Source: Streptomyces caelestis (GTDB lineage: Bacteria > Actinomycetota > Actinomycetes > Streptomycetales > Streptomycetaceae). Taken from it: a DNA stretch of 64,000 nt. Position numbers and translations under genes: made by a program. Positions 38,259 to 47,258 of the stretch are shown in pieces. The notes beneath the pieces were generated by a model. It had not been told where the DNA came from and searched no databases. It saw only the letters and a program-made list of their open reading frames with translations. The stretch covers positions 124,001 through 188,000 of the forward strand of contig NZ_LGCN01000251.1 of assembly GCF_001279005.1 (NCBI RefSeq), written 5' to 3'. The first letter of the stretch is position 1; every line of letters starts with the position of its first letter.

Positions 38259-40985
38259 GTGGCAGACACAGCATCGAAGAAGACCGACCAGTCCCCCGCC
38301 GGCCCCCGCCCCCGCCTGATGCTCATGGACGGGCACTCCCTGGCGTACCGCGCGTTCTTCGCGCTGCCCGCGGAGAACTTCACCACCGCGACGGGCCAGC
38401 CGACGAACGCGATCTACGGCTTCGCGTCGATGCTGGCCAACACCCTCCGTGACGAGGCGCCCACCCACTTCGCCGTCGCCTTCGACGTCTCCCGCAAGAC
38501 GTGGCGCTCGGAGGAGTTCACCGAGTACAAGGCGAACCGCTCCAAGACCCCGGACGAGTTCAAGGGGCAGGTGGAGCTGATCGGCGAGTTGCTCGACGCG
38601 ATGCACGCCGACCGCTTCGCCGTCGAGGGGTTCGAGGCGGACGACGTCATCGCCACCCTCGCCACCCGGGCCGAGGCCGAGGGCTTCGAGGTGCTGATCG
38701 TCACCGGCGACCGGGACTCCTTCCAGCTGGTCTCCGAACACACCACGGTGCTGTACCCGACGAAGGGCGTCTCCGAGCTGACCCGGTTCACCCCGGAGAA
38801 GGTCGTCGAGAAGTACGGTCTCACCCCCGCGCAGTACCCCGACTTCGCGGCGCTGCGCGGCGACCCGTCGGACAACCTGCCCGGCATCCCCGGCGTCGGC
38901 GAGAAGACGGCCGCGAAGTGGATCAACCAGTTCGGTTCCTTCGCCGAGCTGGTCGAGCGCGTCGACGAGGTCAAGGGCAAGGCCGGGCAGAACCTGCGCG
39001 ACCACCTGGAGGCGGTCAAGCTCAACCGCCGCCTCACCGAGCTGGAGCGTGCGGTCGAGCTGCCCAAGGGCGTCCTCGACCTGGAGCGGACCGCCTACGA
39101 CCGCAAGGCCGTGACGATGATCCTGGACACCCTGGAGATCAGGAACCCGTCGCTGCGGGAACGGCTGTTCGCCGTCGACCCGGGCGCGGAGGAGGCCGAG
39201 GCCGCTCCGGTCGTCGCGGCCGGCGTGGAGCTGGACGGCACGGTGCTGGGCACCGGCGAGCTGACCGGCTGGCTCACCGAGCACGGCGCCGGCCCGCTCG
39301 GCGTCGCCACGGTCGACACCTGGGCCCTGGGCGCCGGCTCGGTCGCCGAGGTCGCGCTGGCCACGTCCGCCGGGCCGGCCGCCTGGTTCGACCCGTCCGA
39401 GCTGGACGAGGCCGACGAGCGGGCGCTCACGGCCTGGCTCGCCGACGCGGACCGGCCCAAGGTGTTCCACAACGCCAAGGGCGCGATGCGGGTCTTCGCC
39501 GAGCACGGCTGGACCATCGAGGGCGTCACCATGGACACCGCGCTCGCCGCGTACCTGGTGAAGCCGGGCCGCCGCTCCTTCGACCTGGACGCGCTGTCCC
39601 TGGAGTACCTGCACCGCGAGCCGGCGCCCGCCGCCGCACCCGACGGCCAGCTGGCCTTCGGCGCGGACGAGGGCGCCCAGGCCGAGGCGCTGATGATGCA
39701 GGCCCGCGCCGTCCTCGACCTGGGCGAGGCCTTCGAAGGCCGCCTGGCGGAGGTGGGCGCGGCGGACCTGCTCCGCGACATGGAGCTGCCCACGTCCGCG
39801 TTGCTCGCCCGCATGGAGCGGCACGGCATCGCGGCCGACCGGGAGCACCTCCAGGAGATGGAGCGGATGTTCGCGGGCGCCGTGCAGCAGGCGGTGAAGG
39901 AGGCGCACGCGGCGGCGGGGCACGAGTTCAACCTGGGTTCGCCCAAGCAGCTCCAGGAGGTCCTCTTCGGCGAGCTGGCCCTGCCGAAGACGAAGCGGAC
40001 GAAGACCGGTTACACCACGGACGCCGACGCCCTGGCCTGGCTCGCCACGCAGACCGACAACGAACTGCCGGTGATCATGCTCCGCCACCGTGAGCAGGCG
40101 AAGCTGCGCGTGACCGTCGAGGGACTGATCAAGACCATCGCCGCGGACGGCCGCATCCACACCACGTTCAACCAGACCGTCGCCGCGACGGGCCGGCTGT
40201 CCTCGACGGACCCCAACCTGCAGAACATCCCGGTCCGCACGGACGAGGGCCGCGCGATCCGCCGCGGCTTCGTGGTCGGCGAGGGCTTCGAGTCGCTCCT
40301 CACCGCCGACTACAGCCAGATCGAACTGCGCGTGATGGCCCACCTCTCCGAGGACGCCGGCCTGATCGAGGCGTTCACCTCGGGCGAGGACCTGCACACC
40401 ACGGCGGCGGCACAGGTGTTCTCGGTCGAGCGGTCCGCGGTGGACGCGGAGATGCGCCGCAAGATCAAGGCGATGTCGTACGGGCTGGCGTACGGGCTGT
40501 CGGCCTTCGGCCTCTCCCAGCAGCTGAACATCGAGGCGGCGGAGGCACGCGCCCTGATGGACGCGTACTTCGAGCGCTTCGGAGGCGTACGGGACTATCT
40601 GCGCCGGGTCGTCGACGAGGCCCGGGCGACCGGCTACACGGCGACGCTCTTCGGCCGCCGCCGTTACCTGCCCGACCTCAACAGCGACAACCGCCAGCGT
40701 CGCGAGGCGGCGGAGCGCATGGCGCTGAACGCGCCGATCCAGGGCACGGCGGCGGACATCGTCAAGATCGCCATGCTGAACGTGGACCGGGCGCTGCGCG
40801 AGGCGGACCTGCGCTCCCGCATGCTCCTCCAGGTCCACGACGAAATCGTCCTGGAGCTGGCCCCCGGCGAACGCGCCGCGGTGGAGGAACTGGTCCGCCG
40901 GGAGATGTCCACCGCGGTCCGGCTCCGAGTCCCCCTGGGCGTCTCGGTGGGCGCGGGCCCCGACTGGGAGTCGGCGGCGCACTGA
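38259..40985 (+). CDS. polA: DNA polymerase I
   Basis: A 908-residue DNA polymerase I for Okazaki-fragment processing and repair synthesis. The N-terminal 5'-3' nuclease domain (residues about 15-300) has LMDGHSLAYRAFFALP, FEADDVIATLA and GDPSDNLPGIPGVGEKTA. A proofreading-like domain follows in which the usual acidic DEDD residues are not evident, so 3'-5' exonuclease is probably absent, as in other actinobacterial enzymes. The polymerase domain has motif A (TADYSQIELRVMAH), motif B (RRKIKAMSYGLAYG) and motif C (LLQVHDEIVLE). GTG 38259 is preferred because AGGA stands eight bases before it; a GTG at 38235 is in frame but lacks a site. A hairpin terminator follows. Confidence 0.97.
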   Translation: MADTASKKTDQSPAGPRPRLMLMDGHSLAYRAFFALPAENFTTATGQPTNAIYGFASMLANTLRDEAPTHFAVAFDVSRKTWRSEEFTEYKANRSKTPDEFKGQVELIGELLDAMHADRFAVEGFEADDVIATLATRAEAEGFEVLIVTGDRDSFQLVSEHTTVLYPTKGVSELTRFTPEKVVEKYGLTPAQYPDFAALRGDPSDNLPGIPGVGEKTAAKWINQFGSFAELVERVDEVKGKAGQNLRDHLEAVKLNRRLTELERAVELPKGVLDLERTAYDRKAVTMILDTLEIRNPSLRERLFAVDPGAEEAEAAPVVAAGVELDGTVLGTGELTGWLTEHGAGPLGVATVDTWALGAGSVAEVALATSAGPAAWFDPSELDEADERALTAWLADADRPKVFHNAKGAMRVFAEHGWTIEGVTMDTALAAYLVKPGRRSFDLDALSLEYLHREPAPAAAPDGQLAFGADEGAQAEALMMQARAVLDLGEAFEGRLAEVGAADLLRDMELPTSALLARMERHGIAADREHLQEMERMFAGAVQQAVKEAHAAAGHEFNLGSPKQLQEVLFGELALPKTKRTKTGYTTDADALAWLATQTDNELPVIMLRHREQAKLRVTVEGLIKTIAADGRIHTTFNQTVAATGRLSSTDPNLQNIPVRTDEGRAIRRGFVVGEGFESLLTADYSQIELRVMAHLSEDAGLIEAFTSGEDLHTTAAAQVFSVERSAVDAEMRRKIKAMSYGLAYGLSAFGLSQQLNIEAAEARALMDAYFERFGGVRDYLRRVVDEARATGYTATLFGRRRYLPDLNSDNRQRREAAERMALNAPIQGTAADIVKIAMLNVDRALREADLRSRMLLQVHDEIVLELAPGERAAVEELVRREMSTAVRLRVPLGVSVGAGPDWESAAH

Positions 40986-41002
40986 CCCGCCGGAGGTGAG
41001 GA

Positions 41003-41027
41003 GCGGGGCCGGGACGCCCGGCCCCGC
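41003..41027 (+). terminator. Hairpin terminator after polA
   Basis: GCGGGGCCGGG pairs perfectly with CCCGGCCCCGC over the three-base loop ACG. An outer GAGGTG/CACCTC pairing extends it. It starts 18 bases after the polA stop. Confidence 0.7.
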
Positions 41028-41220
41028 CCACCTCGCGACGGGACCCCGCCCCCTGCTCCCGCCGCGGCGGCGAGCACCACGACGGCACGGTCCGGCGGCG
41101 CCGGGCGTGCCCGTCCCCCTCGGGGCGCCGCGCACGCCCGCCGCGGCCCCGGAGGGAGCGTTCACTCGCGTGGCCCCCGCGGGAAAGCCGCCGTGCTGCT
41201 CGCCCGACAGGATGCGACGC

Positions 41221-41640
41221 ATGGGCATACGCGTGCTTCACCGCAGAGCGGCACCCCCGCGTCCCGGCGGACACACGGTGTTCCCGCCGGTTCCGGTCTT
41301 CGCGGCCGCCGCAAGTACCGCCCGCGCCCCCGCCACCCTCGCGACCGCGCTGCGCGGCGCCATGGCGGACCTCGGCCGCCGTATCGCCGACGGCCGCCGG
41401 AGAGCCACCCGCACCCCCACCGCCGCAGGCCCCGCGGGCGGGCCGCCGCCGTGGCGGCTGTGGGCCGAGCTGGCCCGCGCCCGCCTCGCCCTCGCGCTCA
41501 CCCTGCGGCCCCGCACCCGCCCGGTCCGCACCGTCACCGTGTTCGTCGCGGCGAGCGACCCCCTCAGCGTGCGCCCGTACGGCTCGGCCGCCGCGTACCG
41601 CCGCCCGCCGGAACCTCCGCGGCCGGACGCCACGCCCTGA
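41221..41640 (+). CDS. Small basic hypothetical protein
   Basis: A 139-residue protein I do not recognise. It is rich in Ala, Arg and Pro, and contains LWAELARARLALALTLRPRTRPVR in the middle, which could be an amphipathic helix. The ATG at 41221 follows AGGA at eight bases. Its last 77 bases overlap the 3' end of the convergent DUF4184 gene, so codon bias alone cannot prove which frame is real there. It could be a spurious frame in high-GC DNA, and I rate it moderate. Confidence 0.5.
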   Translation: MGIRVLHRRAAPPRPGGHTVFPPVPVFAAAASTARAPATLATALRGAMADLGRRIADGRRRATRTPTAAGPAGGPPPWRLWAELARARLALALTLRPRTRPVRTVTVFVAASDPLSVRPYGSAAAYRRPPEPPRPDATP

Positions 41641-42418
41641 CGGCCGCCGCGTACAGCGGCAGCGCGAGGACCAGCCCCGCGCCCGCACCGAAGCACACCG
41701 TCGGAATCAGTTCCCAGGGCCTCGCGGTCACGTCCCCGTGGGCCCACCACCGCGCGGCCCGCTGCACCGCCCCCGCCACCGCGCCCCCGCCGAGCAGCGC
41801 GACGGCCCACCACCGGTCCCCGACGGACAGCGGGGGAACCCCCGAGGGCCCGGCGTCGCCCGGCGCCCGCCGCAGCGCCCGCAGCACGAACAGCGCGACG
41901 ACGACCGCGGCCACCGCCGAACCGCCGTACTGCAGGTACCAGTACAGCGGCGACCCCGCCACCTCCTCGCCCAGCACGGGAAACACCCGCGTCCCCCACC
42001 GGTCGAGGTGCGTGAACGCGTCCCAGACCACATGCGTCGACGCCCCCACCACGGCGGAGACGTACCAGCGCGCCACCAGCGCCGGCCGCGGCCGCGCACG
42101 CGGCGCCCCGCAGCGCAGCAGCGCCGCCGCCCGCCCCCGCCGGGCCCGCGGCAACAGCGCCACCAGCGGTTCGCGCACCAGCAGCCACAGTCCCACCAGC
42201 GCCCAGGCGATGAGCACGTCGACCGTGAACACGCCCCGGAACGCGTGGGTGACGTCGCCGAACTCCATCGCCCCCGACAGGACACTCGCCGCGTAATAGG
42301 TCATGTCGGGAGCGAAGCTGCCCGCGACCAGCACGGCGGGAACCAGAGGGCCCCGCCCGCTCCCGTCCGTGCGCACGGCGGGCAGCACCGCCGCCGCATG
42401 GCTCAGCGTGAACGGCAA
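41564..42418 (-). CDS. DUF4184 family membrane protein
   Basis: A 284-residue polytopic membrane protein of the DUF4184 family. The N-terminus, MPFTLSHAAAVLPAVR followed by GSFAPDMTYY, is the family hallmark, and THVVWDAFTHLDRWG (near residue 125) carries conserved His and Asp residues resembling metal-dependent YdjM-type membrane hydrolases. About six hydrophobic segments are visible. Function unknown. Its C-terminal coding end overlaps the convergent small hypothetical by 77 bases. No Shine-Dalgarno site better than GAG is seen at the ATG. Confidence 0.85.
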   Translation of the reverse strand: MPFTLSHAAAVLPAVRTDGSGRGPLVPAVLVAGSFAPDMTYYAASVLSGAMEFGDVTHAFRGVFTVDVLIAWALVGLWLLVREPLVALLPRARRGRAAALLRCGAPRARPRPALVARWYVSAVVGASTHVVWDAFTHLDRWGTRVFPVLGEEVAGSPLYWYLQYGGSAVAAVVVALFVLRALRRAPGDAGPSGVPPLSVGDRWWAVALLGGGAVAGAVQRAARWWAHGDVTARPWELIPTVCFGAGAGLVLALPLYAAAVRAWRPAAEVPAGGGTRRPSRTGAR

Positions 42419-42705
42419 CGCGGCTCCTCATGACAGGGGTTGACCGGCCCGCGGGCCCACCCGACCGGCGGACCCCAAGTATGCGGGACGCCCCGTGCCG
42501 GCCTCCCGCCGCACGGGAACGTGGCCAAGCGGTGAATATCGGGCATGAACGGGTGTCCGGGCAAAGGAAGTTGTCGTAGGGTCGCGAGGGCCGTCGTGCC
42601 GGATGCCCACAGGAGGGCAACCAGTGGGGCGGGCGGATCGTCACACCAGGGCGAACACGACACAGGCTGACGGACGTCACGGCGTTCACGGGAGGGGTTC
42701 ACTCT

Positions 42706-44496
42706 ATGGCGGCGCAATTCGGCAGGAGGCTGTGCAAGGGAGTGACGACCACCGCCGTCGCCGCGGCGGCGGTCGCGGCCCTGGCCGCCTCCCAGGCTCC
42801 GGGCGTGACCACCGACGACCAGGGCAGACGGACCACCTCGGACGCCACGCCCTCGCCCGAGGAGACCGCCGACGCCGCCGGCGCGACCGGCAACTCGCCG
42901 TACTACACGGACCTGCCGCCGCTCAACAGCCCCCGCCCCGCCCCGTCCGCGAGCACCGGAACGGACGTGTCCGGCGTGACCGAGGCCGGCATACCCGCGA
43001 CCGTCCTCGACGCCTACAAGAAGGCCGAGGCCGCGCTGCGCGAGAAGAGGCCCGGCTGCAACCTGCCCTGGCAACTGCTCGCCGCCATCGGCAAGGTGGA
43101 GTCAGGCCAGGCCCGCGGCGGACGCGTCGACGCCGACGGCACCACCCTCTCGCCCATCCTGGGCCCCCAGCTCGACGGCAACGGCTTCGCCCTCATCAAG
43201 GACACCGACAACGGCGCCTACGACGGCAACAGCTCCTACGACCAGGCCGTCGGCCCCATGCAGTTCATCCCCTCCACCTGGGAGTGGGCGGGCCGCGACG
43301 GCAACGGCGACGGCCGTGAGGACCCCAACAACATCTACGACGCCGCCCTCGCCGCCGGCCACTACCTGTGCCGCTTCGACTGGGACCTGTCCGACCAGCG
43401 CGACCTCGACAAGGCGATCCTCAGCTACAACAACTCGACGGAGTACCTGAACACCGTCATGACGTGGCTGGAGTACTACCGCAGGGGCACCCACGAGATC
43501 CCGGACGGCACCGGCACGCTGCCCGCGGACCGCAGCGACAGCGGCAGCGGCAGCGGCACGGTGTGGCCCTCCCCGGCGACGCCGAGCACGTCGCCCTCGC
43601 CGAAGCCCAGCACGAAACCGGCCAAGCCGGCCAAGCCGGGCAAGCCGTCCGGCTCCGCCCCGAGCCCCAAGCCGCCGGCCGACTCCGGCAGCCCGAGCAC
43701 GCCGCCCGGCACCCCGCCGCCCACCCCCACCGACACGGTGGACCACCTGGAGGACGCGGGCACCGCGACGCTCACCGCGATGGCGGGCGACACGTTCACC
43801 GAGCGGATGAGCGCCCGCGCGGAGACGGAGACCGGCAAGGCCGTGGCCAAGGTGCGGATCCGGTTCACCGTCCTCGGCGACACCGACACCACCTTCACCG
43901 GCGGCGAGCGCGTGGCCACCGTGGTCACCAACGGCTCGGGCGTCGCCGTGGCCCCCGCGCTCCGGGCGGGCGAGAAGACCGGCCCCGTCGTCGTCCAGGC
44001 CACGGTGGTCGGCCGTACGGTCAAGGGCGTCGCCTACAGGGCGACGGTCACCGAGCGCGTCGCCGACACCCTCGTCCGCACCGGCGGCAAGGCGCTCACC
44101 TGCACGCCGGGCGGCGAGTTCGCGGACGCGGTCGAGCTGAGGGCCACGTACGAGGGCGCCGCCGCCGACAAGGTGGCCGCCACCGCCACCCTGGTCACGT
44201 CGGCCGACGACCCGGCCGCGAACGACAAGGGCCCCTACTTCAAGGGCGCCGACGGCAAGGCCGTCCGCGCCCTGAGCGGCCTGACGACGGACGCGGACGG
44301 CCTGCTGAGACTGCCTCAGCTGTACGCGGACGACACCACCGGCACGTTCCTGCTCCGCGTCACCACCGCGGGCGGGGCGACCGCCACGGTCGAACTGACC
44401 GTGGCGGCGGCCGAGACGGAGTCCCCGGCCCCGGCCCCGTCCACGCCCGCGTCCCCGGCCCCGTCCGCCGACCCGGCGGCGGGCCCCGCCGCCTGA
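42706..44496 (+). CDS. Secreted lytic transglycosylase with C-terminal beta-domain
   Basis: A 596-residue secreted cell-wall enzyme that should cleave peptidoglycan glycan strands non-hydrolytically. A signal peptide with hydrophobic core (VTTTAVAAAAVAALAASQA) is followed by a Ser/Thr/Pro linker. The catalytic MltB-like domain spans about residues 95-260: the acid is Glu132 in IGKVESGQARGG, with AVGPMQFIPSTWEWAG and IYDAALAAGHYLC. Then comes a Pro/Ser/Lys linker (about 275-345) and two Ig-like repeats to the end, probably binding wall polymers. GGGAGGGG precedes the ATG. The 287-base upstream gap contains no obvious riboswitch. Confidence 0.92.
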   Translation: MAAQFGRRLCKGVTTTAVAAAAVAALAASQAPGVTTDDQGRRTTSDATPSPEETADAAGATGNSPYYTDLPPLNSPRPAPSASTGTDVSGVTEAGIPATVLDAYKKAEAALREKRPGCNLPWQLLAAIGKVESGQARGGRVDADGTTLSPILGPQLDGNGFALIKDTDNGAYDGNSSYDQAVGPMQFIPSTWEWAGRDGNGDGREDPNNIYDAALAAGHYLCRFDWDLSDQRDLDKAILSYNNSTEYLNTVMTWLEYYRRGTHEIPDGTGTLPADRSDSGSGSGTVWPSPATPSTSPSPKPSTKPAKPAKPGKPSGSAPSPKPPADSGSPSTPPGTPPPTPTDTVDHLEDAGTATLTAMAGDTFTERMSARAETETGKAVAKVRIRFTVLGDTDTTFTGGERVATVVTNGSGVAVAPALRAGEKTGPVVVQATVVGRTVKGVAYRATVTERVADTLVRTGGKALTCTPGGEFADAVELRATYEGAAADKVAATATLVTSADDPAANDKGPYFKGADGKAVRALSGLTTDADGLLRLPQLYADDTTGTFLLRVTTAGGATATVELTVAAAETESPAPAPSTPASPAPSADPAAGPAA

Positions 44497-44512
44497 CGGC
44501 ACGCGGTACCGG

Positions 44513-47254
44513 TCACCGCCGGAGCCGGGCGTTGGTGTGCCGGGTCGGCTCGGCGGTGGCCGGATCCTCCGGCCACGGGTGCTTGGGGTAGCGCCCGCGC
44601 AGTTCGGCCCGTACGCCCCGGTAGCCGTCCCGCCAGAACGAGGCGAGGTCGGCGGTCACGGCGGCGGGGCGTCCGGCCGGGGACAGCAGGTGCACCAGCA
44701 GCGGCGCCCCGGCCACCCGCGGCGACTCCTGGAGCCCGAACATCTCCTGCAGCTTCACGGCGAGCACCGGCCGCTCCGGGTCGGAGTAGTCGATCCGGAT
44801 CGCGGACCCACTGGGTACGGTGATCCGCTCGGGGGCGAGTTCGTCGAGCCGCAGGGCCTCGCCGGAGGCCCACGGCAGCAGCCGCGCGAGCGCCTGCCCG
44901 GCGTCGATCCGCGCGAGATCGGCCCGCCGCCGGGCACGGCTCAGCTCCGGCTCCAGCCACTCCTCCACGCGCGCGTGCAGCGCCTCGTCGGAGACGTCGG
45001 GCCACGGCTCACCGAGCCGGCCGCGCAGGAAGGCCAGCCGCTGCCGCAGTGCGGCCGCCCCGGCCGGCCACCGCAGCAGCCCGAACCCCTCCCGCCGCAA
45101 CCCGTCCAGCAGCGCGGCCCGTACGAGCGAGGGGGCGGCGCCGGGGTACGGCCGTACGGCCACCTCCACCGCCCCGAGCCGTTCGACCCGCCGCGCGACG
45201 ACGTCCCCGTCGCTCCAGCCCACTTCGTCCCGGTGCTCCAGCAACGCCCCCGCCGCGATCCGCGCGACCTCCTCGTCGACCACGCCCCCGAGCCGTACGC
45301 GCGCGTGCCCCCGCCCCACGGGCCGGTCGGCCACGGCGACGGCGATCCACTCGGCCCCCCGCAACGGGGACGCCGCCTCCGCCTCGGCCCGCGTCCCACC
45401 CGCCATCAGGTGTGAACCGCCCTCCGCGCGGGCCACCCGCTCGGGAAAGGCCAGCGCGGCGACGAACCCGACCCGCCGCTCCTCCCCGCCCTCGATCACG
45501 GGCCGGGAGTCCGGCAGGGGCGCACGGGCCCCGGCTCCCTTTGCCCGCGGAAGCCGGGAACCCCCGGACGTCCGCGACGCCACCGACCCGTCGTCCCCGT
45601 CGGCCGACGCCCCGGGCGAGACCGGTGCGGGTGCGTCCGGGGCGCCGTCCGGGGCGCCCGGCGCCCGGGACGACGTGTCCAGGGCGGGCACGGCCCGGGC
45701 GCCGGACCGGTCCGGCACCGGCGGGGAGGTCCGCGAGGGCTCACCCGCGGACTCGGACGCGAGCCCGCGGAGGCGGCCGGCCTCCTTGCGCCAGCGGGCG
45801 GCGTACGCGTCGCCGCCGTGCCGGGCGGCCCGCAGCGCGACGGCGAGGTCGTCGCCGTACTCGCGCGGCGGCTCCTCGGAGATCAGGGCGACCACCTCGG
45901 CCGCGAGGTCCGGGCCCACCACCGGCGCCGCGTCCAGCAGGGCGCGGCCCAGCCGCGGGTGCAGACCCAGGCGGGCCAGCCGCGCCCCGCGCTCGCCGGC
46001 CCGTCCGTCGGGGCCCACCGCCCCGATCGCCGTCAGGACGGAGCGGGCCGCCGCCATCGCCCCGGTGGGCGGGGGGTCCAGCAGCGCCAGCCCCGAGGCG
46101 TCCGGATCGCCCCAGCAGGCCGCCTGGAGCGCGAACGCCGTCAGGTCGGCCACCTTGATCTCGGGGGAGGGGAACCGCGGCAGCCGCGCGTCCTCGGCCT
46201 CCGTCCAGCACCGGTACACCGTCCCCGGCGCCTCGCGCCCGGCCCGCCCCGCCCGCTGCCGCCCCGCCGCGCGGGAGGCCCGCACGGTCGTCAGCGCGCT
46301 GAGCCCCCGGGCGTGGTCCACGCGCGGCTCCCGCGCCAGCCCGCAGTCCACGACCACCCGCACCCCCGGAACCGTCAACGACGACTCCGCGACCGAGGTC
46401 GCCAGCACCACCCGGCGCCGCTCCCCGACGGACAGCACCGCGTCCTGCACGGCGGCCGGCGCCCGCCCGTGCACCTGGAGCACGTCGACACCGCCGAGGT
46501 CCCCGAGCCGTCCGGCCACGCGGGCGATCTCGCCGACCCCCGGCAGGAACGCCAGCACGTCCCCGTCCCGCTCCGCCAGCGCCCGCCGCACCACCGACGC
46601 CACGTGCGTCAGCAGCGCCGGATCGACCCGCGTGCCGTGCGGCGGCCGCACCGCACGCGGGGGAGGCGCCCACACCACGTCCACCGGGAACGCGGCGCCG
46701 CGCGCCTGAACCACCGGCGCGCCCCCCAGCAGCCGGGCCCAGCCCTCCGCGTCCGTCGTCGCCGACGCGGCCACCAGCCGCAGCTCCGGGCGCAGCGCCT
46801 CGCGCACGTCCCACAGGAACGCCGCCGCCGTGTCCGCGTCCAGATGCCGCTCGTGGCACTCGTCGAGCACCACCACGTCCACCCCGGAGAGCTCCTGGTC
46901 GCGCTGGAGGCGCTGGAGGAGCACACCGGTCGTGACGACCTCCACGCGCGTGCGCCGCCCCACCGCCCGCTCCCCGCGCACGGTGAAACCGACCGACCCG
47001 CCGACCCGCTCGCCCAGCAGCCACGCCATCCGCCGTGCCGCCGCGCGGGCCGCGATCCGCCGCGGCTCGGCGACCACCACCCGCCGCGCGGGCCCGCCTT
47101 CGAGCAGTCCCGCCAGCGCCAGGGGCACCAGGGTCGTCTTGCCGGTGCCGGGCGGCGCCACCAGCACGGCGGTGCCGTGCCGGTCGAGCGCGCCGGTCAG
47201 CCCCGGCAGGGCCTCGCGTACGGGAAGGGCGTCCAGGGCGTCGTCACGGATCAC
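44513..47254 (-). CDS. hrpB: ATP-dependent helicase HrpB
   Basis: A 913-residue DEAH-family helicase. Motif I is APPGTGKTTLVPLAL, motif II VLDECHERHLD (a DECH form), motif III SATTDAEGW and motif VI QRAGRAGREAPG; the HrpB-specific C-terminal domain ends the protein. HrpB is a putative RNA helicase whose cellular target is not settled. A Pro/Ser/Gly/Asp-rich insertion of about 85 residues (500-585), absent from compact homologues, separates the helicase core from the C-terminal half. Only 16 bases separate its stop from the convergent transglycosylase stop, and its ATG is close to the methyltransferase stop upstream, suggesting one transcript. Confidence 0.94.
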   Translation of the reverse strand: MIRDDALDALPVREALPGLTGALDRHGTAVLVAPPGTGKTTLVPLALAGLLEGGPARRVVVAEPRRIAARAAARRMAWLLGERVGGSVGFTVRGERAVGRRTRVEVVTTGVLLQRLQRDQELSGVDVVVLDECHERHLDADTAAAFLWDVREALRPELRLVAASATTDAEGWARLLGGAPVVQARGAAFPVDVVWAPPPRAVRPPHGTRVDPALLTHVASVVRRALAERDGDVLAFLPGVGEIARVAGRLGDLGGVDVLQVHGRAPAAVQDAVLSVGERRRVVLATSVAESSLTVPGVRVVVDCGLAREPRVDHARGLSALTTVRASRAAGRQRAGRAGREAPGTVYRCWTEAEDARLPRFPSPEIKVADLTAFALQAACWGDPDASGLALLDPPPTGAMAAARSVLTAIGAVGPDGRAGERGARLARLGLHPRLGRALLDAAPVVGPDLAAEVVALISEEPPREYGDDLAVALRAARHGGDAYAARWRKEAGRLRGLASESAGEPSRTSPPVPDRSGARAVPALDTSSRAPGAPDGAPDAPAPVSPGASADGDDGSVASRTSGGSRLPRAKGAGARAPLPDSRPVIEGGEERRVGFVAALAFPERVARAEGGSHLMAGGTRAEAEAASPLRGAEWIAVAVADRPVGRGHARVRLGGVVDEEVARIAAGALLEHRDEVGWSDGDVVARRVERLGAVEVAVRPYPGAAPSLVRAALLDGLRREGFGLLRWPAGAAALRQRLAFLRGRLGEPWPDVSDEALHARVEEWLEPELSRARRRADLARIDAGQALARLLPWASGEALRLDELAPERITVPSGSAIRIDYSDPERPVLAVKLQEMFGLQESPRVAGAPLLVHLLSPAGRPAAVTADLASFWRDGYRGVRAELRGRYPKHPWPEDPATAEPTRHTNARLRR

Positions 47255-47258
47255 GTAC

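Noticed and set aside
40996..41220. N-terminal extension of the small hypothetical at 41221
   Set aside because: The upstream in-frame sequence crosses the polA terminator hairpin and has no ribosome-binding site.
35760..41228. Apparent 1800-codon gene on the minus strand joining the YdeP gene with sequence antisense to polA
   Set aside because: The portion beyond 38039 is the shadow of polA; the YdeP start with AGGAG is at 38039.
42419..42705. c-di-AMP (ydaO) riboswitch before the transglycosylase
   Set aside because: Such riboswitches often precede Streptomyces wall hydrolases, but I could not find the conserved core here.
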